A DNA stretch of 64,000 nt from an uncultured Chloroflexales bacterium (GTDB taxonomy: Bacteria; Chloroflexota; Chloroflexia; Chloroflexales; Chloroflexaceae), in NCBI GenBank assembly GCA_937902315.1, contig CALGUG010000065.1:129420-193419 (forward strand), in the 5' to 3' direction. Shown one piece after another: positions 51,156 to 59,616 of the stretch. The translations under genes were made by a program, and so were the position numbers. The first letter of the stretch is position 1. Each line of letters opens with the position of its first letter. The notes under the pieces were generated by a model. That model had not been told where the DNA came from and searched no databases. It saw nothing but the letters and a program-made list of their open reading frames with translations.

Positions 51156-52085
51156 TTATTCGTCGGAATAAAGCGGCGTGCTGAGGTAACGCTCGCCATT
51201 GCTTGGAGCGATAAAGACGATCATCTTGCCTTTGTTCTCGGGGCGGCTGGCCACCTTCAAAGCGGCATAGGCTGCAGCGCCCGAACTGATGCCCACCATG
51301 AGACCCTCTTCGCGAGCGAGACGTCGCGCGGTCGTAAAGGCATCCTCATTGCTGACCGGGATCACCTCGTCGATCACATCGGTATTGAGCACTTGGGGCA
51401 CAAAGCCAGCGCCGATACCTTGGATCTTGTGCGGACCGGGTTTGCCACCACTCAAGACAGGCGAAGCCTCCGGCTCGACTGCGATGGCTTTAAAGCTCGG
51501 CTTGCGCTGCTTGATGATCTCGCTGACACCAGTGATGGTACCGCCCGTACCTACGCCAGCGATCAAAATATCGATCTCACCATCGGTGTCGCGCCAAAGC
51601 TCCTCGGCGGTCGTGCGGCGATGGATCTCGGGATTGGCAGGGTTTTTGAACTGCTGCGGCATAAAACCGTTCGGCAACTCGGCCAGAATCTCTTCAGCGC
51701 GCCGAATCGCACCACTCATACCCTCTGAGCCGGGAGTTAAGACCAGCTCGGCTCCGAAACCGCGCAGCAACTTGCGGCGTTCGACGCTCATAGTCTCGGG
51801 CATGGTCAAAATCACTTTATAGCCTTTAGCAGCAGCCACAAACGCCAAGCCGATACCCGTGTTGCCACTGGTCGGTTCAACCAACACGGTCTCGCCAGGA
51901 GTAATTTTGCCCTCACGTTCGGCAGCCTCGATCATGGCCAAGCCGATACGATCTTTTACGCTGCTGGCAGGGTTAAAATATTCCAGCTTAGCAAGTACCG
52001 TCGCATGACTAGTGTTTAAGCGACTCAACTTGACTAAGGGTGTATTACCGACAAGCTCAGTAATACTGTTGTAGATGCGCGACAT
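51156..52085 (-). CDS. cysK: Cysteine synthase, paralog 2
   Basis: Also 309 residues and collinear with paralog 1: PLP lysine in PASSVKDRIG, TSGNTGIG, GVGTGGTITG and the same C-terminal APSNGERYLSTPLY. The largest differences lie in the 110-125 and 205-250 regions. A Ser replaces Gly before the PLP-lysine motif. It has a near-consensus promoter upstream, and GAACGTGC (weak) before the ATG. A tandem duplication is likely; one copy could be specialised, for example for another nucleophile or acceptor. Confidence 0.95.
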   Translation of the reverse strand: MSRIYNSITELVGNTPLVKLSRLNTSHATVLAKLEYFNPASSVKDRIGLAMIEAAEREGKITPGETVLVEPTSGNTGIGLAFVAAAKGYKVILTMPETMSVERRKLLRGFGAELVLTPGSEGMSGAIRRAEEILAELPNGFMPQQFKNPANPEIHRRTTAEELWRDTDGEIDILIAGVGTGGTITGVSEIIKQRKPSFKAIAVEPEASPVLSGGKPGPHKIQGIGAGFVPQVLNTDVIDEVIPVSNEDAFTTARRLAREEGLMVGISSGAAAYAALKVASRPENKGKMIVFIAPSNGERYLSTPLYSDE

Positions 52086-52127
52086 TGCACGTTCTCCATT
52101 CTTAAGTTTGTAAGTAAACTTTCATTC

Positions 52128-52156
52128 ATACTAGCACTGTGCTTTCTGGGTGTCAA
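52128..52156 (-). promoter_or_regulatory. Promoter of cysK paralog 2
   Basis: Minus strand TTGACA (52156-52151), a 17-bp spacer and TAGTAT (52133-52128), 43 nt upstream of the start codon. Confidence 0.82.
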
Positions 52157-52222
52157 GAGATTTTTTGGTCAAAAGCCGCATTAAAAAGCCTTCAGATAAG
52201 TAAGATTTCTTAACTTTCCGTA

Positions 52223-52241
52223 CCGTTTCTTAACGAAACGG
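52223..52241. promoter_or_regulatory. Operator-like inverted repeat upstream of the caspase gene
   Basis: CCGTTTC, a 5-nt spacer and GAAACGG, 57 nt before the caspase start and 138 nt from the divergent cysK start. Confidence 0.5.
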
Positions 52242-52298
52242 CTGAGCGCACGACTTCGTACTAGCGTTCAAATAGCTATATTTCTGCAAGGGGAAGCA

Positions 52299-53363
52299 AT
52301 GCCAACGAATCTTTTCCTCGGTTGGGAGCCATCTCGCATCTGGGTCTTTATGGTAGGAATTTTAGAATGGAAGCGCGATGATATCTACGAGCCTTTCCCC
52401 AAAGAGAATCGGCGTGATGTCCAACTGATCCAGCTCTTTCGCAAACAAGGAATTCCCTCTCAGCAGATTGTGTACCTGCAAGATCAGCAAGCGACAACCG
52501 AGACGATCGAGAAGCGTCTTGAACAGCATCTTAAAAAGAGCTCTGCCGGAGATCTACTCTTCGTCTACTACTGCGGCCATGGCACAAGCGACGATGACGA
52601 TGCGTTTCTGCTGGCTAGCTACGACGCCGACGATGATGAAAATCTCGGCTGGTATGGCGAGAGTCTCATTACAAGCATCGAAAAGCACTTCAACGGCTCG
52701 CACGCAATGATCGTGCTCGACTGCTGTCAATCGGGCAGCATGCTCGATCTGCTACCCAAACGTTCGCGCAAGGTCAGCTACGCTTGCTTGGCATCATCGC
52801 TGGCTAACGAGAGCTCGACTGCCAACTGGACCTTTACCGAAGGACTGATTATGGGCCTGCAAGGCTTAGCTTTCGTTGATGCCAACCACGACAAGTCGAT
52901 CACACTACGCGAGCTGTTCGATCAATTGGCAGAAAATATGGCCTTTGCCGAAGAACAGGTCTCGGTCTTTGGCACCACTGGCAAATTCGACCCTCATCTG
53001 GTGGTCGCGTCAGCCCGTCCCAGCAAAGATCCGCGCATCGGCAAGCGCGTCGAAGCCTTCGATGGCAACGATTGGTACCGTGCCCAGATCGTCGATGCGC
53101 GCGGCGAGCGGGTCAAAGTGCACTACTTCGGCTACGAAGAGAGCGATCAAGAGTGGCTCGAGCCAGACTGCGTGCGCGAAGTCGTCTGGAAACGCTTCGA
53201 GCCGGGCAGCAAAGTGGAAGTGCGCTGGCATGGCGAATGGTACGATGCCAAAGTGCTTAAAGTGCACGGCGGCATTCATCTGGTGCACTACGAAGGCTAC
53301 GACGATGATGATGATGAGTGGGTGCCCTCAAAACGCATTCGCCAGTCAAAAACAACTAAATAA
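52299..53363 (+). CDS. Caspase-like (C14) protease with two C-terminal Tudor/chromo-barrel-like domains
   Basis: A 354-residue protein with no signal peptide. The N-terminal caspase fold (about 10-235) has the catalytic His in VYYCGHGTSDDD (H94) and the catalytic Cys in IVLDCCQSGSM (C143), plus an acidic DADDDEN loop. The C-terminal region has two similar units (about 250-292 and 303-345), each of the form V-E-A/V-x-W-Y-x-A-x-I/V...HY-x-G-Y-x-x-x-D-x-E-W, which reads as a Tudor-knot/agenet-like barrel. Such barrels bind methylated or nucleic-acid-linked ligands elsewhere; the ligand here is unknown. Bacterial caspases act in programmed death or phage defence. AGGGG lies 5 nt before the ATG. 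The DUF3644 gene is convergent, 118 bp away. Confidence 0.85.
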   Translation: MPTNLFLGWEPSRIWVFMVGILEWKRDDIYEPFPKENRRDVQLIQLFRKQGIPSQQIVYLQDQQATTETIEKRLEQHLKKSSAGDLLFVYYCGHGTSDDDDAFLLASYDADDDENLGWYGESLITSIEKHFNGSHAMIVLDCCQSGSMLDLLPKRSRKVSYACLASSLANESSTANWTFTEGLIMGLQGLAFVDANHDKSITLRELFDQLAENMAFAEEQVSVFGTTGKFDPHLVVASARPSKDPRIGKRVEAFDGNDWYRAQIVDARGERVKVHYFGYEESDQEWLEPDCVREVVWKRFEPGSKVEVRWHGEWYDAKVLKVHGGIHLVHYEGYDDDDDEWVPSKRIRQSKTTK

Positions 53364-53405
53364 AGCTACTTGTAGCATAAACTGCAGAATTCAAGCGACT
53401 AACAA

Positions 53406-53443
53406 CTACACAAGCTCAGACCAAAAAATCTGAGCTTGTGTAG
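53406..53443. terminator. Bidirectional 15-bp terminator hairpin
   Basis: CTACACAAGCTCAGA with its exact complement, loop 8, 43 nt after the caspase stop. Convergent genes probably share it with the hairpin at 53450. Confidence 0.8.
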
Positions 53444-53449
53444 CCAACT

Positions 53450-53470
53450 CTATTTCATTCTATGAAATAG
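53450..53470. terminator. Short hairpin at the DUF3644 gene 3' end
   Basis: CTATTTCAT, TCT, ATGAAATAG; 11 nt past the stop of the 53482 gene on the minus strand. Confidence 0.65.
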
Positions 53471-53481
53471 GACACAATACA

Positions 53482-54861
53482 TTAACTAACAAGCTTATTC
53501 TCTGCCTTTTTCTGCAGCTTTAATTTTGCCTCATAAAAGAAATTTGGATTTTTCGTATACTCCTTGATAATCCACTCAGCGAACTCTAGACTATACATAG
53601 CCCGTGAATCTTCTTTGTTACCAGGACGATAATACATTTTGGACGGGCTAGTAATTCCATGAGCATCGCGTACATCACGAATATACTTAGGGACTAATCT
53701 CCGGAAATTATCTCCATATTTAATTAGAGGCCCAATACGATTACAAAGATATGCGTGAATATCTTTCTCCCACAAATTACAGAACTTAGCATAGTCCTGG
53801 GGAACCGACTTAATTGCAACAATAGATCGTTGAAGTTCCTTTCGCTGTTCCTCTGACAATTCCTCAATGGAAACAAACTCAATACTCATATCGGCACTAC
53901 GCTCTCGATTAGCAGGTTTTTGCACCAACCAAACACGGAATTCATATGCCAAATGACCCAATAACTCATCCGATAGGTTGGCGTGAAAACGTGTAATATG
54001 CTCTCTAACTTGTTTATAGGATTCACTTTGTAAGCGTTTTATTGCTCGGACATTTTCAGGGTGACGTGTAGTTGAGATTTGCAATGCAAAGTTAAGACTC
54101 GTATTTAAAGCATAATAAGAAGTAAACTCCCGAGTAATGATCCGTTCAAAGTTCATAAGCATTGATTGACAATGACCAACAACGTCAATATCGAGTTCAG
54201 GCATATAACGATGCTCAATCTGATGACGTATGGGCATAAGTAACTCAAGATTGCTCACAACAGCTGTCAAAAATCTAGGATCTTCTGAATACAAATGTTT
54301 ATAGTGTTCAGCATAATATTTAGTAGAATGCAAGGCATCCCAAAGATATGGCTCACCATCCTTCGTTAGTTTCTTTGTGCCATCACTCTTAGCTTGCGTA
54401 TAGTCGATACCATCTCGACGCAAAATTGCATGAAATAATGCTGTATAGGCGATTATCATTAATACTAAGTAGTTTCCTGTTCGAAAAATGGTCAATGGGT
54501 TATTGTAGTGTTGCACTGCTGCAAGGGCTGATTCACGAGCCTTAACTACAAGTTCTTCGACTTCCTCAATAAGAAAGGGCTTACGAGCATTGCTCGCTAT
54601 TTCCGAATTCTGGGAACAAATCCGTATAAATCCGTCGCGACCTAAGTCACGGACACCACAACACTTAAAACCATCCCTAATCTTTATGAGATATGGTTTA
54701 AGCTTTTTGGAAATATTTGCTTTTGTTGTTTTAGGAGACCATCCACTAGCCTCTTGTAATTCAGCTTCTGTAAAAACTTGGTCTTTATCTTCCATGCTCT
54801 GCAAGAACTCGAAAGCGCTGAGAATTTGAGGCGATCCAGAAGAGCGACGACTTGCCAACAT
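53482..54861 (-). CDS. DUF3644 (HEPN-like) protein, possible abortive-infection factor
   Basis: A 459-residue protein. The N-terminus (about 10-85) looks like a DNA-binding-type helical domain (FTEAELQEASGWSPKTTKANISKKL). The middle has the DUF3644 pattern: ALAAVQHYNNPLTIFRTGNYLVLMIIAYTALFHAIL, then LMPIRHQIEHRYMP, where R212-x4-H217 matches the HEPN RNase signature. The C-terminal half is helical and unassigned. GC is clearly lower than the neighbours, consistent with horizontal transfer. DUF3644 proteins occur in defence loci, so an RNA-cleaving abortive-infection role is plausible but not shown. Start at 54861 with GAGGAGATAA upstream. Confidence 0.78.
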   Translation of the reverse strand: MLASRRSSGSPQILSAFEFLQSMEDKDQVFTEAELQEASGWSPKTTKANISKKLKPYLIKIRDGFKCCGVRDLGRDGFIRICSQNSEIASNARKPFLIEEVEELVVKARESALAAVQHYNNPLTIFRTGNYLVLMIIAYTALFHAILRRDGIDYTQAKSDGTKKLTKDGEPYLWDALHSTKYYAEHYKHLYSEDPRFLTAVVSNLELLMPIRHQIEHRYMPELDIDVVGHCQSMLMNFERIITREFTSYYALNTSLNFALQISTTRHPENVRAIKRLQSESYKQVREHITRFHANLSDELLGHLAYEFRVWLVQKPANRERSADMSIEFVSIEELSEEQRKELQRSIVAIKSVPQDYAKFCNLWEKDIHAYLCNRIGPLIKYGDNFRRLVPKYIRDVRDAHGITSPSKMYYRPGNKEDSRAMYSLEFAEWIIKEYTKNPNFFYEAKLKLQKKAENKLVS

Positions 54862-55037
54862 TTATCTCCTCTTCTTGTGTCAATTGTAAGAATTTAAAAT
54901 AATTATCTCTAGACTATTAGTAACGATTTCTAGAAAAAACGCTCCTTACAAAAGTAGGAATTTTTATCGTTGAATTGTCAAAAAATTATCTCGTAAAGAA
55001 CAAGGTTATCCGAGACAAACAGGCATCGATCGGCGTG

Positions 55038-55043
55038 TATAAT
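55038..55043 (+). promoter_or_regulatory. Probable -10 box of the epimerase gene
   Basis: TATAAT 43 nt upstream of the 55087 start, in an AT-rich gap (54862-55086). No convincing -35. Confidence 0.45.
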
Positions 55044-55086
55044 TGAGGCCGTTTCGCAAAAACAAGCACAAGCAAGAGGAGTATCT

Positions 55087-56046
55087 ATGCGTATTCTGAT
55101 CACTGGCATCACAGGGCCGGTCGGCAGCGCGCTCGCCGACTACCTGTTGACCATTCCCGGCATCGAGGTGCACGGCTTTAAGCGCTGGCGCAGCGACACC
55201 CGCCCGATCGAGCATCTCTATGGGCGGGTCACCTTCCACGAGGGCGACATCGAAGATCCCTTTGCGGTCGCCAAAGCGATTCAAACAGCTCAGCCCGACT
55301 GGATCTACCACTTGGCGGCCCAGAGCTACCCCAGCGAATCGTGGGATTCGCCGATTCACACCATGCGCATCAACGTAGAAGGCACGATCAACGTCTTGGA
55401 GGCGGCGCGTCACTACACACCCAAAGCACGCATTCATATCGCTGGCAGCAGCGCCGAGTACGGTTGGGTGCGCCCCGAAGAGGTGCCGATCAAAGAGACC
55501 CATAGCCTACGCCCCGCCAGCCCCTACGGCGTAAGCAAGGTCGCCGCTGAGCTGACCGGTCTGCAATACCACGACAGCTTCGGCATGCATGTGCTCGTCA
55601 CGCGCTCGTTCAACCACGTCGGGCCGCGCCAAGGCGACCGCTGCTCGATCCAGACCTTCTGCCAGCAGATGGCGCGCATCGAACTGGGCCTGCAAGAGCC
55701 GATTATCAAGGTCGGCAACCTCGATGCAAAGCGCGACTTCACCCACACCACCGATGCCGCTCGCGCCTTCTACCTGCTGCTTGAGAAAGCACCTCCCGGC
55801 GAGGTCTATAACCTATGCAGCGGCAACCCCGTGCGCATCGGCGATATCGTCGAAATGGTGCGCGAACAGGGCAAAGTGCCGATCGAAGTGCAGGTCGACC
55901 CCAGCCGTCTACGCCCTTCCGACGAGCCGATTTTGGGCGGCGACAACAGCAAGCTGCGCGCTGCTACCGGCTGGGAGCCACAGATCGCCATGCCCCAGAT
56001 CGTGAGCGAGGTATTGGCCTACTGGCGTCAGCGCCTCGCCAAATAG
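55087..56046 (+). CDS. NAD(P)-dependent sugar-nucleotide dehydratase/reductase (GMD/RMD-like)
   Basis: A 319-residue extended SDR. The Rossmann motif GITGPVGSALA (7-17), the catalytic Ser in IHIAGSSAEYG and the YGVSK catalytic Tyr-Lys (about 143-147) are in place, followed by the TRSFNHVGPRQ substrate block. The closest relatives I recall are GDP-mannose 4,6-dehydratases and GDP-4-keto-6-deoxymannose reductases; the shorter length (dehydratases are usually 340-370) favours the reductase. No partner dehydratase gene is adjacent. AAGAGGAGTATCT precedes the ATG. Confidence 0.85.
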   Translation: MRILITGITGPVGSALADYLLTIPGIEVHGFKRWRSDTRPIEHLYGRVTFHEGDIEDPFAVAKAIQTAQPDWIYHLAAQSYPSESWDSPIHTMRINVEGTINVLEAARHYTPKARIHIAGSSAEYGWVRPEEVPIKETHSLRPASPYGVSKVAAELTGLQYHDSFGMHVLVTRSFNHVGPRQGDRCSIQTFCQQMARIELGLQEPIIKVGNLDAKRDFTHTTDAARAFYLLLEKAPPGEVYNLCSGNPVRIGDIVEMVREQGKVPIEVQVDPSRLRPSDEPILGGDNSKLRAATGWEPQIAMPQIVSEVLAYWRQRLAK

Positions 56047-56079
56047 GTCTTACACCGAGCTTCGCCTTCGTTGGTTGTG

Positions 56080-56238
56080 ATAGCAAATTCGGTAGATCAC
56101 TTTCCTTCTTAGCCTTCGGCAGAGTGGAACTTAACTATTTTTGTTGTGTGACATTTCGCGCGTTAGCGCGAAATGTCACACAACTCTTTCCCCGTTTTTT
56201 GCGTTACAAAAGCGCAAGTATGTAAACGGATTTGGTAT
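56080..56238. repeat. Type A element, 159 bp
   Basis: ATAGCAAATTCG (left) and CGGATTTGGTAT (56227-56238). The interior has AGCCTTCGGCAGAGTGGAAC and a 17-bp hairpin (56144-56160 with 56167-56183, loop 6) whose arms differ from the 49681 copy at matched positions in both arms. Confidence 0.88.
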
Positions 56239-56299
56239 GAGAGATTGTGCTGCGCGACATCTCTCACAAGGGCTTGCATGGCTGGTCGTTGCTTGACGA

Positions 56300-56450
56300 T
56301 GAAAGCGCTAGGTGTGGGCAGGGCGGCCACAAGGCAGGCAGCGAGGCGCGCTTGAGGCCCGAATGGGTGGACGGCGACTTAATAGCCGAAGGCGGACGCG
56401 CCAAGGAGCGAATGGGAGGGGAAGACCTTGCCGCCAAAGCGCTGAAGGAA
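56300..56450 (+). repeat. Type B dispersed repeat, copy 11
   Basis: Core GCCGAAGGCGGACGCG (56385-56400, one change) with the tail CCAAGGAGCGAATGG...GACCTTGCCGCCAAAGCGCTGAAGGA. It follows the type A element at once. Confidence 0.88.
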
Positions 56451-56456
56451 CGAAAA

Positions 56457-56492
56457 GGAAAAAGCCCAAGCCGAATGTGGCTTGGGCTTTTG
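56457..56492. terminator. Bidirectional terminator between the epimerase and GT4 genes
   Basis: AAAGCCCAAGCC, 6-nt loop, GGCTTGGGCTTT. On the minus strand TTTTTCC follows, 18 nt past the GT4 stop. Confidence 0.88.
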
Positions 56493-56508
56493 TATTTATG
56501 TAAACGAA

Positions 56509-57795
56509 CTAGGAGTAGAGCAAGGGCGACCGCTTCTTGCGCAGGCTCTGCTGTTGCTGCTCGATCAGGCGCTCGTAGAGCTGAGCGTTATCGCGAGCGA
56601 TGCGGCTCCAGCTGTAGTTCTGGGCACGCTCGTGAGCGCGCTCGGCCAAACGTTGGGCCAGCTCGGGGTTGTCAAGCAAGGTCTCGATTCGATCGGCCAG
56701 AGCCTCGGGGTTATCGTGCGGGATCAAGAAGCCATTGTCGCCATCGGTGATCATCGAAGGCAGACCGCCCACGTTAGAGGCGATCACGGGCTTGGCACAG
56801 GCCAAGGCTTCGAGGGCCGCCATGCCAAAGGACTCGTAGTGCGAGGGCACGGCGACGATATCGGCCGCGGCATAAAAGAGCGGAATCTGCTCTTGGGGAC
56901 GCGCGCCAACGAAGTGAACCGCATGCTTAACGCCCAAGTCGCTGCGCAACTGGTTCAAACGGCGCTGCTCGTTGTTCCACTCGGCTTCTTGCTGTTCGTT
57001 GCCGCCGCCGATCAAAGCGACTTCGCTGCTTTCGGCCAAGTCGGGGCGGCGCTTATGCACGATCGCCAGAGCACGAATCAGGGCATCCATACCCTTGAGC
57101 GGCTCCATACGGCCGACCGTTACGATCAAGCGCTTAGGCTGAGGCGCAAGGCCGAGCTGTTCGCGCGCTGCGGCCTGATCGCCCGGCTGAAAGAGCTTGA
57201 GATCAACCCCGCAGGGGATCAGCTCGATGCGGCTGGCGTCGGCACCGTAGTGCCAAACCATATGGGCACGATCAAGCGGCGTAGCAGCTACCACCCGATC
57301 AACATCGCGTAAGAGACGCTCTTCGATCAGCTCGCGCTGGGTGGTCTCGGTCTCTTCTTTGCTGCGCGCCACAATATTTTTCATCTTGCCGAGCGTATGA
57401 AACATATGCACAACCGGAACCTGCCACGAGCGACGCAGCATCAGAGCGGCCTCGCCCGAAAGCCAGTAGTGGCTGTGAATGATATCGTAGTTAAGGTCTT
57501 CGCCATCGGCGAAACAGCGCACGCGACCAACAAACTCGGGCAGATAATCGAGCACCCAGTTTTTGTCGTAGGGCGCTGCCGGGCCGGTGTGCAGATTGAC
57601 GACACGGACATTATAGTCAAGCGGGCTGATTAGCGGCATATTGCGCTGCTGAGAACGAGTAAAAATATCGACCGGAATGCCACGTCGTCCCAGTTCGCGC
57701 GCCAGCTCCCGCACATACACATTCATTCCGCCCGCTTCTTTTCCTCCCAAGCGGGCCAACGGACTACTGTGGACACACAACATTGCAACACGCAT
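56509..57795 (-). CDS. GT4-family glycosyltransferase (MshA/sucrose-phosphate-synthase-like)
   Basis: A 428-residue GT-B enzyme. The N-terminus MRVAMLCVHSSPLARLGGKEAGGMNVYVRELARELG is the donor/acceptor lead-in of this group. The nucleotide-sugar site is in the C-terminal half with VTVGRMEPLKGMDALIRAL, EQIPLFYAAADIVAVPSHYESFGMAALEALACAKPVIAS, where the E-x7-E motif binds the UDP-sugar. Relatives make mycothiol precursor, sucrose-phosphate or glycolipids; acceptor not determinable. The ATG at 57795 is chosen over an upstream frame to 57873, because the conserved start follows directly and GGAG lies about 12 nt upstream. Confidence 0.87.
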   Translation of the reverse strand: MRVAMLCVHSSPLARLGGKEAGGMNVYVRELARELGRRGIPVDIFTRSQQRNMPLISPLDYNVRVVNLHTGPAAPYDKNWVLDYLPEFVGRVRCFADGEDLNYDIIHSHYWLSGEAALMLRRSWQVPVVHMFHTLGKMKNIVARSKEETETTQRELIEERLLRDVDRVVAATPLDRAHMVWHYGADASRIELIPCGVDLKLFQPGDQAAAREQLGLAPQPKRLIVTVGRMEPLKGMDALIRALAIVHKRRPDLAESSEVALIGGGNEQQEAEWNNEQRRLNQLRSDLGVKHAVHFVGARPQEQIPLFYAAADIVAVPSHYESFGMAALEALACAKPVIASNVGGLPSMITDGDNGFLIPHDNPEALADRIETLLDNPELAQRLAERAHERAQNYSWSRIARDNAQLYERLIEQQQQSLRKKRSPLLYS

Positions 57796-57940
57796 TGTTC
57801 GAGTGTGCTCCTTTGTTATAGGCTCTAGTGTCTTCGAATTAACATCGTTGTTCCTTTCATGATACCACGTCATTTTGAAATTAGGCGGATTTCTCGGCCA
57901 TTTTTAATGCTTTGTATATATCAAACCAAAGATTGAACAT

Positions 57941-57956
57941 TTGAGAAAGTTCTCAA
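57941..57956. promoter_or_regulatory. TTGAGAA-AG-TTCTCAA palindrome upstream of the GT4 gene
   Basis: A perfect 16-bp palindrome (7-bp arms, 2-bp centre) about 150 nt before the GT4 start in AT-rich sequence. Possible operator. Confidence 0.4.
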
Positions 57957-58044
57957 TTTTGTTGATAAAAAAACATTGTTGACATTTCATCTCAATAAGA
58001 GCATCAAGCACAAAGACGAGCTTCGAGCGCGCATTTTCACTTCC

Positions 58045-58130
58045 TGCGCTCAGCCTCTAGCGGCTTCATCTTTTCCCCATAGAGGGCGCTTAGCGCGTCC
58101 GCCTACGGCTATCAGCATCTCGCCCGCAAC
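58045..58130 (-). repeat. Type B dispersed repeat, copy 12 (reverse)
   Basis: CTCTAGCGGCTTCATCTTTTCC flank, GCGCGTCCGCCTACGGCTATCAGC (58094-58117). No gene in 57796-58252 besides it. Confidence 0.88.
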
Positions 58131-58252
58131 CCCAAGGTGCTAGCCGTCGCTCAGTGGAAAGCGCCCCCCCAAAACACAATAGAGCGATTTCGCCTAGGAA
58201 TCAGGCGAATGGGTTTACACAGCGCTCGTTTTTGCCATCGGCAGGTCAGAGG

Positions 58253-59536
58253 TTATTCGGCCACAATGCGGTAAATCGTGCCGTCTCCTAGATCGGAAAC
58301 ATAGAGCTCGCCCGCCTGATCTTCGCCAAACGAGCTGATCTGCAGATCGCTCTTCAGAACCTCGCGGGCGAACCACACACCCCGATCGCTGCGCCCCATA
58401 GCCCAGATCTGGCCGCTACAGTAGTCGCCAAAGATATAGTAGCCCTGCATACTTGGGTAGGCGCTGCCGCGATAGACGTAGCCGCCCGTGACCGAGCAAC
58501 CCGGGCCATGAGCGTACACATAGACCGGATCGGTGAGGCCCGCGCGCTCGCAGCTACTGGCGTTGTAACAGACCGCGCCCTCGGTGATATTCCAGCCGTA
58601 GTTCACAGCGGCGCTGTTGAAAGGCACAGCGTTGATCTCTTCATACTGATTTTGGCCTACGTCAGCGATAAACAACCTGCCATCTAGGCGATCGAACGAG
58701 AAGCGCCAGGGATTGCGCAGGCCCCAAGCCCAGATCTCGGGCCGTCCTTCCTCGCCGCCAGCAAAGGGATTGTCGGCGGGAATGGCGTAGGGTTCGGCGC
58801 CATCGACATCGAGGCGCAGCATTTTGCCCAGCAACACATCGGTATTCTGGGCGTTACCCCAAGGGTCGCCGCCACGCCCGCCGTCGCCCGTACCGATGTA
58901 GAGCATACCGTCGGGGCCGAAGGCCAGCGCGCCGCCGTTGTGGTTCGAGGCTGGCTGCTCGATGCTCAGCAAGCGCAGAGCGCTCTCGGGGTCAGCGCGA
59001 TCGGGGTCGTCCGAGACTCGATAGCGCTCGATCTGGGTATCGCCATTGCGGTCGGTATAGTTCACAAAAAAGAGGCCGTTCTCGCGATAGTTGGGGTGAA
59101 AGGCCAAACCCAACAGCCCTTGTTCGCTAGAACTCGAGCCAACTTTCTCGCTTATGTCAAGAAAAGGCTGTTCTTGACGTTGTCCATCGCGCAAAATAGC
59201 GATGGTGCCGCGCTTTTCGACCACAAAGATCCGGCCGCTATCGTCGTTGGCGTGGGTGATGGCGACCGGAAGGCTAAAACCATCGGCTACAAACTCGGTT
59301 GTGATAGCTTCAAGCACGCTTAAGGGCACCGGCGTAGGTGTGAAGAAGGCATCCATCGGCGTCGCGAAGCCCGGATTAATCGGCATGGTCGGCGCTAACA
59401 CAAGTTGAGCGGTGGGCAGAGCGGCCTCGGATTGAGCCGGCTCTAAAGGGGGAGGGCCATCTGCTTCAAACAGTGCGCATTGAACAAGCAAGAGCAGAGC
59501 AGCCAACAGAGCGAGCTGCTGAAGAAATCTGTGCAT
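58253..59536 (-). CDS. PQQ-dependent sugar dehydrogenase-like lipoprotein (GSDH)
   Basis: A 427-residue protein. The N-terminal signal peptide has a lipobox-like LLVQC (cleavage before Cys20), so it is probably a membrane-anchored lipoprotein. The beta-propeller of the glucose/sorbosone dehydrogenase family begins at FVADGFSLPVAITHA and has EKRGTIAIL, LLGLAFHPNYRENGLFFVNY, NHNGGALAFGPDGMLYIGTGDGG and WAWGLRNPWRFSFD, the hallmark strings. It oxidises aldoses with PQQ in relatives; PQQ synthesis genes are not here. AAGGA lies before the ATG. Confidence 0.9.
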   Translation of the reverse strand: MHRFLQQLALLAALLLLVQCALFEADGPPPLEPAQSEAALPTAQLVLAPTMPINPGFATPMDAFFTPTPVPLSVLEAITTEFVADGFSLPVAITHANDDSGRIFVVEKRGTIAILRDGQRQEQPFLDISEKVGSSSSEQGLLGLAFHPNYRENGLFFVNYTDRNGDTQIERYRVSDDPDRADPESALRLLSIEQPASNHNGGALAFGPDGMLYIGTGDGGRGGDPWGNAQNTDVLLGKMLRLDVDGAEPYAIPADNPFAGGEEGRPEIWAWGLRNPWRFSFDRLDGRLFIADVGQNQYEEINAVPFNSAAVNYGWNITEGAVCYNASSCERAGLTDPVYVYAHGPGCSVTGGYVYRGSAYPSMQGYYIFGDYCSGQIWAMGRSDRGVWFAREVLKSDLQISSFGEDQAGELYVSDLGDGTIYRIVAE

Positions 59537-59616
59537 AGACGATCCTTCCCAAAAAGAAGACGGCCTCGCCCTCTACAGGTTGAGGCCGCAAAAGCTGAAC
59601 GTAATAAAACGTGTGC

